NCBI GenBank assembly: GCA_018332375.1 | Contig: BOPV01000001.1 | Span: forward strand, 124,001 to 188,000 | Reading direction: 5' to 3' | Source of the DNA: Roseiterribacter gracilis | GTDB lineage: Bacteria; Pseudomonadota; Alphaproteobacteria; BOG-932; Roseiterribacteraceae | DNA length: 64,000 nucleotides | Shown here: positions 8,755 to 18,891 of the stretch, piece after piece | How positions within the stretch are numbered: the first letter of the stretch is position 1 | Layout: each line of letters opens with the position of its first letter | Notes under the pieces: generated by a model | Seen by the model: the letters and a program-made list of their open reading frames with translations, nothing else | Database searches by the model: none | What the model was told of the DNA's origin: nothing | Position numbers and translations under genes: made by a program

Positions 8755-11022
8755 TTGTCCAAATCTTCGACCGTCCGGGCCACGCTGGTGGCGACCGGAG
8801 CCTTCACCATGTTGTCTTGCGGGGCGATGGCGCAGGAGGCGCCCGCGGCCGGCGATATCGGCGAAGTCGTCGTGACCGCGCAGCGCCGTTCGGAAAGCCT
8901 GCAAAAGGTGCCGGTGTCCGTCGGCGTTGTCGCGGGCGACGAACTGCGGACGTTCCAAGCCGGCGGCGACGATATTCTCGCTTTGTCGGGCCGCGTTCCG
9001 AGCCTGTATGCGGAAACCACGACGGGCCGAATCTTTCCGCGCTTCTATATTCGCGGCCTCGGCAACATCGACTTCTATCTCGGTGCGTCGCAGCCGGTCT
9101 CGATCATTCAGGACGACGTCGTACTCGAGCACGTCGTCATGAAGTCGAATCCGATCTTCGACGTGCAACAGGTCGAAGTACTGCGCGGGCCGCAGGGCAC
9201 GCTGTTCGGCCGCAACACGCCGGCCGGCATCATCAAGTTCGACAGCATCAAGCCGACCGACACGTTCGAGGGGCGAGCGCAGTTCTCGTACGGCAACTAC
9301 AATACGCGGACCGTTGATGGCGGTATCGGCGGCCCGATCGTGGCGGGCAAGCTGTCCTTCCGCCTGTCCGGCCTGTACCAGCATCGCGACAATTGGGTCG
9401 ACAACACCTATGTCGGTCCGAGCGCCGATGGGACGTTTTCGCCCGCTCACAATGCGATGGGCGGTTTTGACGAGCGCGATGTTCGTTTGCAGTTGCGTTT
9501 CACGCCGACCGATCAATTGATGATCGACGGATCGATCCATGCGCGCTCGTATGACGGCACCTCGACGATGTTTCATCGTGCCGCGCTGATCAAAGGCTCG
9601 AACAACACCGACCAGGATCCGCGCGACAAGGTTGCCTACGACGAGGCGATCAACAATCCGCAGGGCTATGACACGCGCGGCGGCTCGATCAAGCTTGCCT
9701 ATGATTTCGGCCCGATGACGGTGACGTCGATCAGCGCCTACGAAACCGTGCTGGGCTACAGCCGCGGCGACACCGATGGCGGCGCAGCGGCGCTGTTCAA
9801 CAATGTCGGCTTCGGCCAGTCGATGGGGCGGGTGCGTGGGCTCGACCAGTACAGCGAAGAGCTGCGTCTGGCGAGCGCCGACACAGGCCGCCTGAAATGG
9901 CAGGTCGGCGGAATGTATTTCAATTCGCGCGATACGACCGAGTTCTATCAGCGTGCGTATTTCCTGCGCACCGGCGGCAATCCCAACAACTGGGTGCGGC
10001 TGAAGAACGACAACGAGTCCTACGCGCTGTTCGGCCAGGCCAGCTATCAGCTGCTGCAGGACCTGACATTGACCGCGGGCGTGCGCGAAACCAGGGACGC
10101 GAAAGAGACGCGTCTGGTGAAGACCGCGGATACGGCGGCCGGCGTGGTGACCTATACGGGTCGCCGCGACGTGAAGCTGTCCGATACGACGCCAAGCTGG
10201 GACTTCAGCGCGATGTACCAGATCGATCCCAATGTCGGCGTCTACGGCCGCGTCGCGCGCGGTTTCCGTGGTCCGACCATCCAGGGGCGATCGGCGGTGT
10301 TCAACGCTGATTTCACGACCGCGAATTCCGAGACGATCACCTCATACGAGGTGGGCGTGAAGAGCAGCCTGTTCGACAAAAGGCTGCGGCTGAACGCGTC
10401 GGCCTTCACCTACACGGCCGACAATATCCAGCTCAACGGCAACGACTCGAACGGCAACGGCGTGTTGTTCAACGCAGCCAAGGCCGAAGCCTACGGTCTT
10501 GAGGCGGACGCCGAATTCCGTGCGACGCCGAATCTGACCTTTACCGGCGGTCTCAGCCTTCTGCACACCAAGATCAAGGACAAGCGCGTCTTTGCGCAGG
10601 TCTGCGCGCTGAATGGTGTCGTGGTCTGTACGGTTCAAAATCCGACCATCAATATCGGCCCGAACGTCTTCGCGCAGATCGACGGCAATCCGCTGCCGAA
10701 TGCGCCGGACTACAACCTCAATATCGGTGCTCGCTACGATATGCCGGTTGCGGGCGGCGAGATCTTCTTCGCCACCGATTGGCAGTTCCAGGGCTATACC
10801 AATTTCGTCCTCTACAAGACGAAAGAGTTCAACTCGAACGGAACGTTCGAAGGCGGCGCAAAGGTCGGCTTCACGCCGGCCGATGGCCGGTACGAGGTTG
10901 CGTTGTTCGCGCGCAATCTCACGAACGAGAAGAACCTCAAGGGTGTGATCGAGAACTACATGGCGGCGGTCTACAACGAGCCGCGCATTTTCGGCGTGTC
11001 GTTCAGCGCCAAGTTCCGCTGA
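8755..11022 (+). CDS. TonB-dependent outer-membrane receptor
   Basis: A 755-residue TonB-dependent receptor that imports a ligand across the outer membrane using energy from TonB-ExbBD. Residues 1-27 are a signal peptide ending AMAQ. IGEVVVTAQRR is the TonB-box region, the plug spans about residues 45-160 and includes VEVLRGPQGTLFGRNTPAG, and the rest is a 22-strand barrel ending FGVSFSAKFR. The QRR-type N-terminus and FGRNTPAG resemble receptors for carbohydrates or other organic ligands in sphingomonad-like bacteria; the ligand is unknown. The start is TTG with AGGGGG seven bases upstream, a convincing ribosome site. No linked transporter or regulator is present. A strong terminator follows. 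Confidence 0.9.
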   Translation: MSKSSTVRATLVATGAFTMLSCGAMAQEAPAAGDIGEVVVTAQRRSESLQKVPVSVGVVAGDELRTFQAGGDDILALSGRVPSLYAETTTGRIFPRFYIRGLGNIDFYLGASQPVSIIQDDVVLEHVVMKSNPIFDVQQVEVLRGPQGTLFGRNTPAGIIKFDSIKPTDTFEGRAQFSYGNYNTRTVDGGIGGPIVAGKLSFRLSGLYQHRDNWVDNTYVGPSADGTFSPAHNAMGGFDERDVRLQLRFTPTDQLMIDGSIHARSYDGTSTMFHRAALIKGSNNTDQDPRDKVAYDEAINNPQGYDTRGGSIKLAYDFGPMTVTSISAYETVLGYSRGDTDGGAAALFNNVGFGQSMGRVRGLDQYSEELRLASADTGRLKWQVGGMYFNSRDTTEFYQRAYFLRTGGNPNNWVRLKNDNESYALFGQASYQLLQDLTLTAGVRETRDAKETRLVKTADTAAGVVTYTGRRDVKLSDTTPSWDFSAMYQIDPNVGVYGRVARGFRGPTIQGRSAVFNADFTTANSETITSYEVGVKSSLFDKRLRLNASAFTYTADNIQLNGNDSNGNGVLFNAAKAEAYGLEADAEFRATPNLTFTGGLSLLHTKIKDKRVFAQVCALNGVVVCTVQNPTINIGPNVFAQIDGNPLPNAPDYNLNIGARYDMPVAGGEIFFATDWQFQGYTNFVLYKTKEFNSNGTFEGGAKVGFTPADGRYEVALFARNLTNEKNLKGVIENYMAAVYNEPRIFGVSFSAKFR

Positions 11023-11043
11023 TCGCGCCTGGCTGAATTGATT

Positions 11044-11080
11044 GCGGGGACTGGCTTTCGCCAGTCCCCGCTTTCATTTC
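11044..11080 (+). terminator. Terminator between the TonB receptor and glnA
   Basis: A perfect 12-bp stem GCGGGGACTGGC with loop TTTC is followed by TTTCATTTC. It serves the receptor gene and, given the convergent layout, may also stop glnA transcription from the other strand. Confidence 0.85.
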
Positions 11081-11097
11081 AACGACAAGATCTGAGA

Positions 11098-12507
11098 TCA
11101 GACCGAGTAGTACATCTTGTACTCGATCGGGTGCGGGCTGGTTTCGAACGCCATGACTTCTTCCATGCGCAGTTCGATCAGCGATTCGATCATGTCCTTG
11201 CTGAACACGTCGCCCTTGAGCAGGAACTCGTGGTCCTTCTTGAGGCTGTCCAGCGCTTCACGCAGCGAACCGCACACAGTCGGAACCTGCGCCAATTCCT
11301 GCGGCGGCAGGTCGTACAGATTCTTGTCCATCGCGTCGCCGGGATGGATGCGGTTCTGAATGCCGTCGAGACCGGCCATCAGCATCGCCGCGAACGCGAG
11401 ATACGGATTGGCGGCCGGATCGGGGAAGCGCACTTCAACGCGCTTTGCCTTCGGGCTCGTCACATACGGAATGCGGCACGAGGCCGAGCGGTTGCGCGAC
11501 GAATACGCCAACAGCACCGGCGCTTCGTAGCCCGGCACCAGACGCTTGTAGCTGTTGGTGGTCGGGTTGGTGATCGCGTTCAGCGCCTTGGCGTGCTTGA
11601 TGATGCCGCCGATATAGAACAGGCACATCTCGCTGAGGTCAGCATAGAGATTGCCGGCGAAGAGCGGCTTGCCGCCTTTCCACAACGACTGGTGCACGTG
11701 CATGCCCGAACCGTTGTCGCCGAACACCGGCTTCGGCATGAAGGTCGCGGTCTTGCCGTAAGCGTGCGCGACGTTGTGCACGACATATTTGTAGAGCTGC
11801 ATGTTGTCGGCGCACTTCACCAAGTTCGCGAACTTGATGCCCAGCTCGTGCTGCGAGGCGGCGACTTCGTGATGGTGCTTTTCGACGTCGACGCCCATGT
11901 CGGCCAAGGTCGACACCATTTCGGCGCGCAGATCGGCACACGTGTCCATCGGTGCGACCGGGAAATAGCCGCCCTTCACCGGGATCTTGTGACCGAGATT
12001 CCCGTCTTCGTACTTGCGGCCCATATTGTACGGGCCTTCTTCGCTATCGAACTCGTACGACACTTTGTTCATGTCGACTTGGTAGCGAACGTCGTCGAAC
12101 ACGAAGAACTCGGCTTCCGGACCGAAGAAGACGGTATCGGCGATGCCGGTCGACTTGGCGTAAGCCTCGGCCGCCTTGGCGATCGAACGCGGATCGCGAT
12201 TGTAGGGCTGGCCGGTCGACGGCTCGACGATGTCGCAGAAGATCGCGAGGGTCGGCTGGGCCGCAAACGGATCGAGAATTGCGGTCGACGGATCCAGCTT
12301 GAGGATCATGTCGGACTCGTTGATCGCCTTCCAACCGGCGATCGACGAACCGTCGAACATAATGCCGTCCTGGAACACGTCTTCGTCGATGGTCGAGACG
12401 TGCTGCGCCGTGTGCTGCAGCTTACCGCGCGGATCGGTGAAGCGCAGATCGACGTACTTCACGTCGTGTTCCTTGATCAGGTCCATGACCTTCGCGATAT
12501 CCGACAT
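11098..12507 (-). CDS. glnA: Glutamine synthetase type I
   Basis: A 469-residue GSI enzyme that condenses glutamate and ammonia to glutamine with ATP, forming a cytoplasmic dodecamer. Landmarks are DGSSIAGW near residue 52, the metal-ligand region [22 protein letters not shown] near 265, and the adenylylation loop NLYDLPP with Tyr398. The tyrosine means the enzyme belongs to the adenylylated (GlnE-controlled) group. It follows glnB with a 54-base gap, an operon under nitrogen control. The frame is open two codons upstream with TTG; the ATG at 12507 has AGGA eight bases away and is preferred. Confidence 0.96.
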   Translation of the reverse strand: MSDIAKVMDLIKEHDVKYVDLRFTDPRGKLQHTAQHVSTIDEDVFQDGIMFDGSSIAGWKAINESDMILKLDPSTAILDPFAAQPTLAIFCDIVEPSTGQPYNRDPRSIAKAAEAYAKSTGIADTVFFGPEAEFFVFDDVRYQVDMNKVSYEFDSEEGPYNMGRKYEDGNLGHKIPVKGGYFPVAPMDTCADLRAEMVSTLADMGVDVEKHHHEVAASQHELGIKFANLVKCADNMQLYKYVVHNVAHAYGKTATFMPKPVFGDNGSGMHVHQSLWKGGKPLFAGNLYADLSEMCLFYIGGIIKHAKALNAITNPTTNSYKRLVPGYEAPVLLAYSSRNRSASCRIPYVTSPKAKRVEVRFPDPAANPYLAFAAMLMAGLDGIQNRIHPGDAMDKNLYDLPPQELAQVPTVCGSLREALDSLKKDHEFLLKGDVFSKDMIESLIELRMEEVMAFETSPHPIEYKMYYSV

Positions 12508-12561
12508 GCTCAATCCTGTTGGGTCTGGGGTGGTGCGTTTTTTGGTCTGCGAAACGAAAAA

Positions 12562-12900
<339 letters not shown>

Positions 12901-12953
12901 TCACGAGATCCTGATCGTGGGTGCACGCATCTATACAGACGCGCTCGCGCCAT

Positions 12954-12969
12954 AGCAGTCCGTGTGCCA
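12954..12969 (-). promoter_or_regulatory. Sigma-54 promoter of glnB-glnA
   Basis: The minus strand reads TGGCACACGGACTGCT, which differs at one base from the consensus TGGCAC-R-N4-TTGCW. The GG and GC elements are separated by exactly 10 bases. It sits about 54 bases before the glnB start codon, which fits RpoN-dependent, NtrC-activated expression under nitrogen limitation. Confidence 0.75.
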
Positions 12970-13030
12970 CCGGGCGGAGCGTGGCGCCGTGCGGGTCGCC
13001 AGACAGGACGCTGCCCGGCTCGCCAGCAAA

Positions 13031-13047
13031 TGCCTAGTCTGTGTGCA
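13031..13047 (-). promoter_or_regulatory. Possible NtrC enhancer site
   Basis: TGCCTAGTCTGTGTGCA fits the NtrC framework TGC-N11-GCA, about 60 bases upstream of the sigma-54 promoter. The inner bases match the consensus only on one side, so this is tentative. Confidence 0.35.
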
Positions 13048-13079
13048 GGCGCCGCCCATTCCGGCGGCAGCGAACCGGC

Positions 13080-14282
13080 TCAGCTGCGCAGCGCCGCCGG
13101 GCGGCGCACGGCATTGCGATCGAGAAAGCGTCCGACGCGCGCCATCGCTTCTTCGATCTGTTCGATCGAAGCGGCGTAGCTGAAGCGCAGATAGCCTTCG
13201 CCCCAGACACCGAATGACGTACCGGCCAGGCCGGCGACGCCTTCCTGTTCCAGCAGTTGGCGCTGCAGGACCGCGGCGTTGAATCCGGTGTGCTTGATGT
13301 TGGGGAAGGCATAGAAGGCGCCCGCCGGATTGACGCAGCTGATGCCGGGCAAAGAATTCAGCCGGTCGACGATGACGTGGCGGCGTTGTTCGAACGCCGC
13401 GTTCATTGCGTTGACCTCGTCCATCGGTCCTTCCAGCGCGGCGATGCCGCCATACTGGACTGCATTGGCGACGCAGGAATGGCAATTGATGGCGAGCCGG
13501 TTGGCATGCTCGACCAGCACTTTCGGCCACACTGCATAGCCCAGACGCCAGCCGGTCATCGCGAAGCCTTTCGACCAGCCGTCGAGCAGGATCAGGCGAT
13601 CACGAATGCTTTCGTAGGACAGCAGCGTGTGGTGCGCTTTGCCGTCGTAAATGATGCGGCCGTAGATCTCGTCCGAGATCACGACGACATGCGGGAAGTC
13701 GGCGAGGCCGGCGACCAGCTTGTCCAATTCACCGCGATCGATCACGCCGCCGGTCGGGTTGGCCGGGCTGTTCAGAATGATCGCGCGCGTGCGCGGGCCG
13801 ATGCGGGTCAGAATATCGTCGGCTTCGAACGAGAAGCCGCGTTCCTCGATCAACGGGATCGGGATCGGCGTCGCGCCGGAATAGGAGATCAGCGATTCAT
13901 AGCCGGGATAGGCCGGGTTCGGATGAATGATCTCGGTGCCGGGTTCGCCCAGGATCTGCAGCGCGAAGAACAGCGCGACCTTCGAGCCTGGCGTGACGGT
14001 GATGTCGCCAGGATCGACCTGGACATTGAAACGGCGATGCAGATCGCCGGCGACCGCTTCGCGTAGCGGCAGGATGCCGGGGGCGGGGGTGTAGCCGTGA
14101 TGTCCGTCGCGCCATGCTTTCTCCGCCGCTTCGATGACGTGGCTGGGCGGCGGGAAGTCGGGCTGGCCGATGCAGAGATTGACGATCGACTTGCCGGTGG
14201 CAGCCAATGCCTGCGCCTTGGCCAGCACTTCAAAAGCGCCTTCAGTACCAAGACGGTGCATGCGTGCCGCGACGTCAATCAT
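13080..14282 (-). CDS. PLP-dependent class I/II aminotransferase
   Basis: A 400-residue fold-type I aminotransferase. The PLP lysine is Lys238 in DGWSKGFAMTGWRLGY. NSPANPTGG near residue 171 and SDEIYGRI near 203 are the conserved cofactor-contact motifs. The family covers aspartate, alanine and aromatic aminotransferases and does not fix the substrate. It lies upstream of glnB on the same strand, but the glnB promoter lies between them, so it is separately controlled. The frame opens at 14315; the ATG at 14282 is chosen because AAGGG lies six bases before it and the family begins about there. Confidence 0.9.
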   Translation of the reverse strand: MIDVAARMHRLGTEGAFEVLAKAQALAATGKSIVNLCIGQPDFPPPSHVIEAAEKAWRDGHHGYTPAPGILPLREAVAGDLHRRFNVQVDPGDITVTPGSKVALFFALQILGEPGTEIIHPNPAYPGYESLISYSGATPIPIPLIEERGFSFEADDILTRIGPRTRAIILNSPANPTGGVIDRGELDKLVAGLADFPHVVVISDEIYGRIIYDGKAHHTLLSYESIRDRLILLDGWSKGFAMTGWRLGYAVWPKVLVEHANRLAINCHSCVANAVQYGGIAALEGPMDEVNAMNAAFEQRRHVIVDRLNSLPGISCVNPAGAFYAFPNIKHTGFNAAVLQRQLLEQEGVAGLAGTSFGVWGEGYLRFSYAASIEQIEEAMARVGRFLDRNAVRRPAALRS

Positions 14283-14411
14283 CTCCAACCCTTTCGGTAA
14301 GCGGGTTTCGCGCAATACAGGGAATGATCAGGAGCGACAAGAAGACATGTCATTACCCAGACAGGCTTTCTTGACGCGGCGTGTCGGCCCGAGTACCCAC
14401 TCCACCGCGAT

Positions 14412-14487
14412 GGCGGTCGTAGCTCAGTGGTAGAGCCCTCGGTTGTGGTCCGAGTTGTCGCGGGTTCAAGTCCCGTCGATCGCCCCA
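14412..14487 (+). tRNA. tRNA-His(GTG)
   Basis: A complete cloverleaf with anticodon GTG in CGGTTGTGGTCCG. An extra 5' G(-1) pairs with C73, the tRNA-His identity element, and CCA is encoded. The acceptor stem has one G-U pair. Confidence 0.95.
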
Positions 14488-14506
14488 TCGCTCCTTTCCC
14501 TGTTTG

Positions 14507-15955
14507 ATGAGCATCGATCCCGCAAATTCATGCGCGGTTCTGACCGTCGCTGAGATGCAGGCGGCCGATCGCGCCGCGATCGCTGACGGTACCCCAGGCC
14601 ATGTGCTGATGACGCGGGCAGGGACAGCCGTTGCCAGCGAAATCAGGCGGCGCTGGTCGCCCCGGCCGGTCCTGATCCTGTGCGGACCCGGAAATAATGG
14701 TGGCGACGGATTTGTCGCCGCGCAGGTTTTGGCGGCTTCCGGCTGGCCCGTCCGGGTCGCTTTGTTGGGTGATCGGACGGCGCTACGAGGCGATGCGGCG
14801 GGTGCTGCAGCGACCTGGTCAGACGCAATTGAAGCAGCGCGCGCCGACGCGTTTGGCGACGTGCAACTCATCGTCGATGCATTGTTTGGCGCCGGACTTG
14901 CGCGCGATCTCACCGGTGACGCGCGCGCGCTCATTGAGGCAATGGATGCGCATCCTGCGCCGGTCGTTGCGATCGATCTTCCATCCGGACTCGACGGCGA
15001 TAGCGGTGCGGTGCGCGGTGCTGCGCCGAGCGCGATGTTGACGGTCACATTCGCGCGCAAAAAGCCGGCCCATCTTTTTGCGCCCGCCTATGTCGGTGAC
15101 GTCGTCGTTGCCGACATCGGCATTGCCGACGCGATCGTTGCGCAGCTTCGTCCGCGCTTGTTCGAAAGCGCGCCCGCGCTGTGGCGCGACCTGTTTCCGT
15201 GGCCAGCGCGCGACGCGCACAAATATGCGCGCGGTCATGCGGTCGTGTGGGGCGGCGCGCAGATGACCGGTGCCGCGCGGCTCGCTGCGCATGCAGCAGC
15301 GCGCATCGGTGCGGGCCTCGTGACCATCTCGGCACCGCGCGACGTCTGGTCGATTTATGCCTTGTGGCGCGCGGATATTCTGGTCGAGCCGCGTGACGAA
15401 CTCGGTGATTGGAAACGCACGCTCGAAGATCCGCGACGCAATGCGGTGCTGATCGGACCGGGCGCAGGACTCGATCAGCCGCTCGTGGCTGCAACCGAAA
15501 TGGCGGACGGCAAACAGCTCGTACTCGATGCTGATGCGCTGACTGCATTTGCCGGACATGCATTGCCGCGCGGCGCGTTGCTGACGCCACATGACGGCGA
15601 ATTCAAACGGCTGTTTGCGTTGGATGGTGCGGACCGGCTTGGCAGCGTGCGGCGTGCTGCCGCGGCAAGTGCGTGCACACTGTTGCTCAAAGGCCCCGCG
15701 ACAATCATTGCGTCGCCCGACGGCACCGCAATCGTATCGACGAACGGAACACCGTATCTCGCAACAGCAGGAACCGGTGATGTGCTTGCGGGTCTGTGTG
15801 TCGGACTGCTTGCACAGCAGGTTGCACCACTGGTCGCAGGTGCAATTGCAGCTTGGCTGCATGGTGCATGCGCACGCCGAGTCGGACCCGGACTCGTGGC
15901 GCAAGATCTGTCCGAAAGACTGCCCGCAATCTTGGCCGATTTGGCCTGTGGATAG
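14507..15955 (+). CDS. nnr: Bifunctional NAD(P)H-hydrate epimerase/dehydratase
   Basis: A 482-residue fusion that repairs damaged NADHX and NADPHX. The N-terminal YjeF_N epimerase domain spans about residues 10-215, with CGPGNNGGDGFVAA near 56 and VDALFGAGL near 125. The C-terminal ADP- or ATP-dependent dehydratase (carbohydrate-kinase fold) spans about 225-480, with GPGAGLD, LTPHDGEFKRL and the ATGTGDVLAG motif near 428. This two-domain form is the normal bacterial version. It follows tRNA-His by 19 bases and has no clear ribosome site. An in-frame TTG sits just before the ATG chosen. Confidence 0.93.
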   Translation: MSIDPANSCAVLTVAEMQAADRAAIADGTPGHVLMTRAGTAVASEIRRRWSPRPVLILCGPGNNGGDGFVAAQVLAASGWPVRVALLGDRTALRGDAAGAAATWSDAIEAARADAFGDVQLIVDALFGAGLARDLTGDARALIEAMDAHPAPVVAIDLPSGLDGDSGAVRGAAPSAMLTVTFARKKPAHLFAPAYVGDVVVADIGIADAIVAQLRPRLFESAPALWRDLFPWPARDAHKYARGHAVVWGGAQMTGAARLAAHAAARIGAGLVTISAPRDVWSIYALWRADILVEPRDELGDWKRTLEDPRRNAVLIGPGAGLDQPLVAATEMADGKQLVLDADALTAFAGHALPRGALLTPHDGEFKRLFALDGADRLGSVRRAAAASACTLLLKGPATIIASPDGTAIVSTNGTPYLATAGTGDVLAGLCVGLLAQQVAPLVAGAIAAWLHGACARRVGPGLVAQDLSERLPAILADLACG

Positions 15956-16117
15956 ATCGGTACAATTTTGCGCATCGGGGGCGAATTCCCCAATTAACAG
16001 AAGTGCTTGCGGGAAACCCGTTTAACCCGTTATCAATTGCCCGCCAGGTAATAGGCATCGCCGCTGACAGTCATTGTCACCGGTCGCAAAGAAGACGCGC
16101 AGGGTCGAGGGGGTCCG

Positions 16118-16354
16118 ATGCTCTTCCGCCGTGAGGCAGCCAAGCCGGAGATTGCTCCGGGTTCAACCTACCGCCGCTCGCGTGGCGAAGTGGTTGAAAT
16201 GGCACGCGTAATCGCCGTGGTCGCGGACCCGGGGGGAATTCCCCATGTCCGCTTCAATCTCCACATTGAAAGCCGCACCTGCCACAGCGACGAGCAACGC
16301 ACGCTCGCCGTCGAAGCCTTCTCCAGCCTGTACGCCGAGCCGGTCCGGGCCTAA
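16118..16354 (+). CDS. Small conserved-looking hypothetical protein
   Basis: A 78-residue basic protein with no signal or membrane segment. Centre residues read RSRGEVVEMARVIAVVADPGGIPHVRFNLHIES, which looks like a folded beta-rich small domain with a proline-glycine turn. The ATG is preceded by GAGGGGGT, a strong ribosome site, and codon choice resembles that of the neighbours. I cannot name a family. It is convergent with the small membrane gene downstream, with an 11-base gap. Confidence 0.65.
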   Translation: MLFRREAAKPEIAPGSTYRRSRGEVVEMARVIAVVADPGGIPHVRFNLHIESRTCHSDEQRTLAVEAFSSLYAEPVRA

Positions 16355-16365
16355 GGGCGGGCCGG

Positions 16366-16590
16366 TCAGGTCCGCGAAGAGCGGCCGGCAAAGACCAGGG
16401 CGCCGCCCACCACGATCGCCGCAATCGAGGCAATCGGCGGAATAGCGAAGCCATGCTGCTTCTCCGCCTGCACGTCGAGCGGGCCAATCTTTGCCACCGT
16501 CTCCTTCGACGTGAAGCTGAAGCCACCGATGGCCAGCGCCGCCACGCCACCCAGCATCAACACGATCCCAATTACCGCCAGGGCCTTCAT
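16366..16590 (-). CDS. Small membrane protein, two segments
   Basis: A 74-residue protein with transmembrane segments at about residues 4-22 and 50-67, joined by a short extracytoplasmic stretch TSKETVAKIGPLDVQAEKQH. This layout (helix, a KE-x-V-x-x-IGP-type loop, a basic and histidine-containing linker, then PPI and a glycine-rich helix) recurs in uncharacterised small inner-membrane proteins of many proteobacteria. No function is known to me. It stands alone between two convergent or divergent genes. Confidence 0.75.
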   Translation of the reverse strand: MKALAVIGIVLMLGGVAALAIGGFSFTSKETVAKIGPLDVQAEKQHGFAIPPIASIAAIVVGGALVFAGRSSRT

Positions 16591-16697
16591 CGCTCGATCT
16601 CCGTCAGCTCATTCCAGGTTCTCGGGCTAGAAAGTGTGGAAACGCCGAGTTCGTTCCCTCGACATTGGTGTCGGCACGCGGCTAGAACCCCCCTGGC

Positions 16698-16782
16698 GCG
16701 GGCGTGGCGGAATTGGTAGACGCGCTGGGTTTAGGTTCCAGTGACGCAAGTCGTGGGGGTTCGAGTCCCTTCGCCCGCACCA
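16698..16782 (+). tRNA. tRNA-Leu(TAG)
   Basis: An 85-base class II tRNA with acceptor GCGGGCG/CGCCCGC, anticodon TAG in CTGGGTTTAGGTTCCAG, a long variable arm and encoded CCA. Confidence 0.95.
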
Positions 16783-16813
16783 TTGGCTGATCCGACAAAT
16801 TCATTTCAACCGA

Positions 16814-16843
16814 GCCGGCGTTACCGCCGGCGCTTTCGTTTCC
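16814..16843 (+). terminator. Hairpin after tRNA-Leu
   Basis: Stem GCCGGCG, loop TTAC, stem CGCCGGC, then GCTTTCGTTTCC. It ends only about 12 bases before the tig start, so it may end tRNA-Leu transcription or sit in the tig leader. Confidence 0.45.
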
Positions 16844-16854
16844 GAGCGACCGAC

Positions 16855-18189
16855 ATGCACGTCACCGACATTTCGTCCGAAGGCCTCAAGCGGGCTTTCA
16901 AGATCACCGTTCCTGCGACCGAGATCGGCACCCGCGTGGATCGTCGTCTGTCCGAATTGTCGGGTCAGGTGAAAATGCCGGGCTTCCGTCCGGGCAAAGT
17001 GCCGATGGGCATGCTGAAGAAACGCTACGGACCGGAAGTCTTCAGCGAAATCGTCAACGAGACGGTAGAAACCTCGACCGCGAAGGCGATGCAGGAGCGG
17101 AATATCCGCCCGGCGCTGGAGCCGAAAGTCGAAGTGGTCGGTGAATTCGCGGAAGGCCGCGATCTCGAATACACGGTCGAAGTCGAAACGCTGCCTGACG
17201 TCGAGCCGGCGGCCTTTGACGGCATCGCGCTCGATCGCGCCGTTGTTGAAGCGCCCGAGAAAGAAATCGACGAAGCGCTCGAACGGATCGCCAAGTCGAA
17301 CGCGACTGCGGTCGAACTCGAAACCAAGCGCCCGGCTGCCAATGGCGACGTGCTGCTGATCGATTTCGACGGCTCGGTCGACGGCGAACGCCGGCCGGGC
17401 ATGAAGGGCGAGGGCTACGATCTCGAACTCGGCGGTGGCCAGTTCATTCCCGGCTTCGAAGAAGCGCTGCTCGGCGTGCAGGCTGGTGAAAAGCGCACGA
17501 TCGACGTGACGTTTCCGGTCGGCTACGCAGCCGAAGACCTGTCGGGCAAAGACGCCAAGTTCGACGTCACCGTGCACGCGATCAAAGAACTGAAGACGCC
17601 CGCGATCGATGACGCGCTGGCCAAGTCGCTCGGTTTGGAAGATCTGGCGGCACTGCGCGATGCGGTGAAGCAGCAGATCGAAGGCGAATATTCGCGCGTC
17701 GCGCGGATGAAGCTGAAGCGCGAGCTGCTCGACGCGCTGGCTTCGCGGCATGATTTTGCTGTGCCGCAGGGCATGGTCGATCTGGAATTCCAGAATATCT
17801 GGCTGCGTGTGCAGCAGGAACTGGCCGACAATGGCGGCAAGGACGAAGACGGTAAGACCGAAGACGAACTCAAGACGGAGTATCGTTCGGTGGCCGAGCG
17901 TCGTGTGCGTCTAGGCCTGCTTCTGTCGGAAATCGGCCGCCGCGAGGCGCTGACCGTGACCCAGGAAGAGCTCAACCGGGCCCTGATCGCCGAGGCGCGT
18001 CGCCATCGCGGTCAGGAAAAGGCCGTGCTCGATTTCTACCGCCAAAATCCGCGTGCGCTCGATCGCTTGCGCGCACCGATTTACGAAGACAAGGTCGTTG
18101 ACCATATCCTGTCGAAGGTTGCGGTGACGGATCGTCCGACGACGATCGAAGAGCTGCGCAAGGATTGGGAAGAAGACGAGGCCGAGTAA
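16855..18189 (+). CDS. tig: Trigger factor
   Basis: A 444-residue ribosome-associated chaperone that meets nascent chains at the exit tunnel. The N-terminal domain includes the ribosome-docking signature MPGFRPGKVPMGMLKKRYG at about residues 42-60. The FKBP-type prolyl isomerase domain lies at about 165-245 (IDFDGSVDGE, GGGQFIPGFEEAL). The rest is the helical C-terminal arm domain. The frame is open back into tRNA-Leu, but the ATG at 16855 gives the standard MHVTDISSEGLKR start. It leads the tig-clpP-lon-hupB protein quality-control cluster. Confidence 0.95.
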   Translation: MHVTDISSEGLKRAFKITVPATEIGTRVDRRLSELSGQVKMPGFRPGKVPMGMLKKRYGPEVFSEIVNETVETSTAKAMQERNIRPALEPKVEVVGEFAEGRDLEYTVEVETLPDVEPAAFDGIALDRAVVEAPEKEIDEALERIAKSNATAVELETKRPAANGDVLLIDFDGSVDGERRPGMKGEGYDLELGGGQFIPGFEEALLGVQAGEKRTIDVTFPVGYAAEDLSGKDAKFDVTVHAIKELKTPAIDDALAKSLGLEDLAALRDAVKQQIEGEYSRVARMKLKRELLDALASRHDFAVPQGMVDLEFQNIWLRVQQELADNGGKDEDGKTEDELKTEYRSVAERRVRLGLLLSEIGRREALTVTQEELNRALIAEARRHRGQEKAVLDFYRQNPRALDRLRAPIYEDKVVDHILSKVAVTDRPTTIEELRKDWEEDEAE

Positions 18190-18219
18190 GTTCGGCCTTC
18201 AGCAGACCCGAGGATCGCT

Positions 18220-18852
18220 ATGTTCGAATTCGCCCCGCAGATGAACACGCTGGTGCCGATGGTGGTCGAGCAGACCAACCGCGGTGAACGCGCCTACGAC
18301 ATCTATTCGCGCCTGCTGAAGGAGCGGATCGTTTTCCTGATTGGTCCGGTGAACGACTATGTCGCCAGCCTGATCTGCGCCCAGCTCCTGTTTTTGGAGA
18401 GCGAGAATCCCAACAAGGAAATCTCATTCTACATCAACTCGCCGGGCGGTGTGGTGACGTCCGGCCTCGCAATCTACGACACGATGCAATACATCCGACC
18501 GCCGATCTCGACGGTTGTGATTGGGCAGGCCGCATCGATGGGTTCGCTGCTTTTGGCCGCCGGTGCCCCCGGTCAGCGCCGCGCGCTGCCGAACAGTCGC
18601 ATCATGGTGCACCAGCCGTCGGGTGGTGCGCAGGGCCAGGCTTCGGACATCGAGATCCAGGCGCGCGAGATCCTTAAGTTGCGTCAGCGTCTGAACGAAA
18701 TCTATGTGCGCCACACCGGTCAGAGCCTGGAGCAGATCGAGGAAGCCCTCGAGCGCGACAAGTTCATGGACGCGGAAGAAGCCAAGAAATTCGGCCTGGT
18801 CGACGAGGTCGTGGTGCAGCGGCCGCGTCCGGCGGCTGATCTCGCTGCCTAA
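18220..18852 (+). CDS. clpP: ATP-dependent Clp protease proteolytic subunit
   Basis: A 210-residue serine protease subunit that forms the tetradecameric barrel working with ClpX or ClpA. The catalytic triad is Ser106 (GQAASMGS), His131 (MVHQPSGG) and Asp180 (ALERD). A short N-terminal propeptide is probably removed. GAGGATC before the ATG is the ribosome site. In most alphaproteobacteria clpX follows directly; here a terminator follows and the next gene is lon. Confidence 0.96.
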   Translation: MFEFAPQMNTLVPMVVEQTNRGERAYDIYSRLLKERIVFLIGPVNDYVASLICAQLLFLESENPNKEISFYINSPGGVVTSGLAIYDTMQYIRPPISTVVIGQAASMGSLLLAAGAPGQRRALPNSRIMVHQPSGGAQGQASDIEIQAREILKLRQRLNEIYVRHTGQSLEQIEEALERDKFMDAEEAKKFGLVDEVVVQRPRPAADLAA

Positions 18853-18891
18853 CTAGCCAGCCATCGCGGCTTCGAGTCGCATCCGTTCTAT

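Noticed and set aside
16065..16079. TGACA-N5-TGTCA inverted repeat before the small gene at 16118
   Set aside because: Five-base arms are too short to stand out from chance, and there is no regulator nearby.
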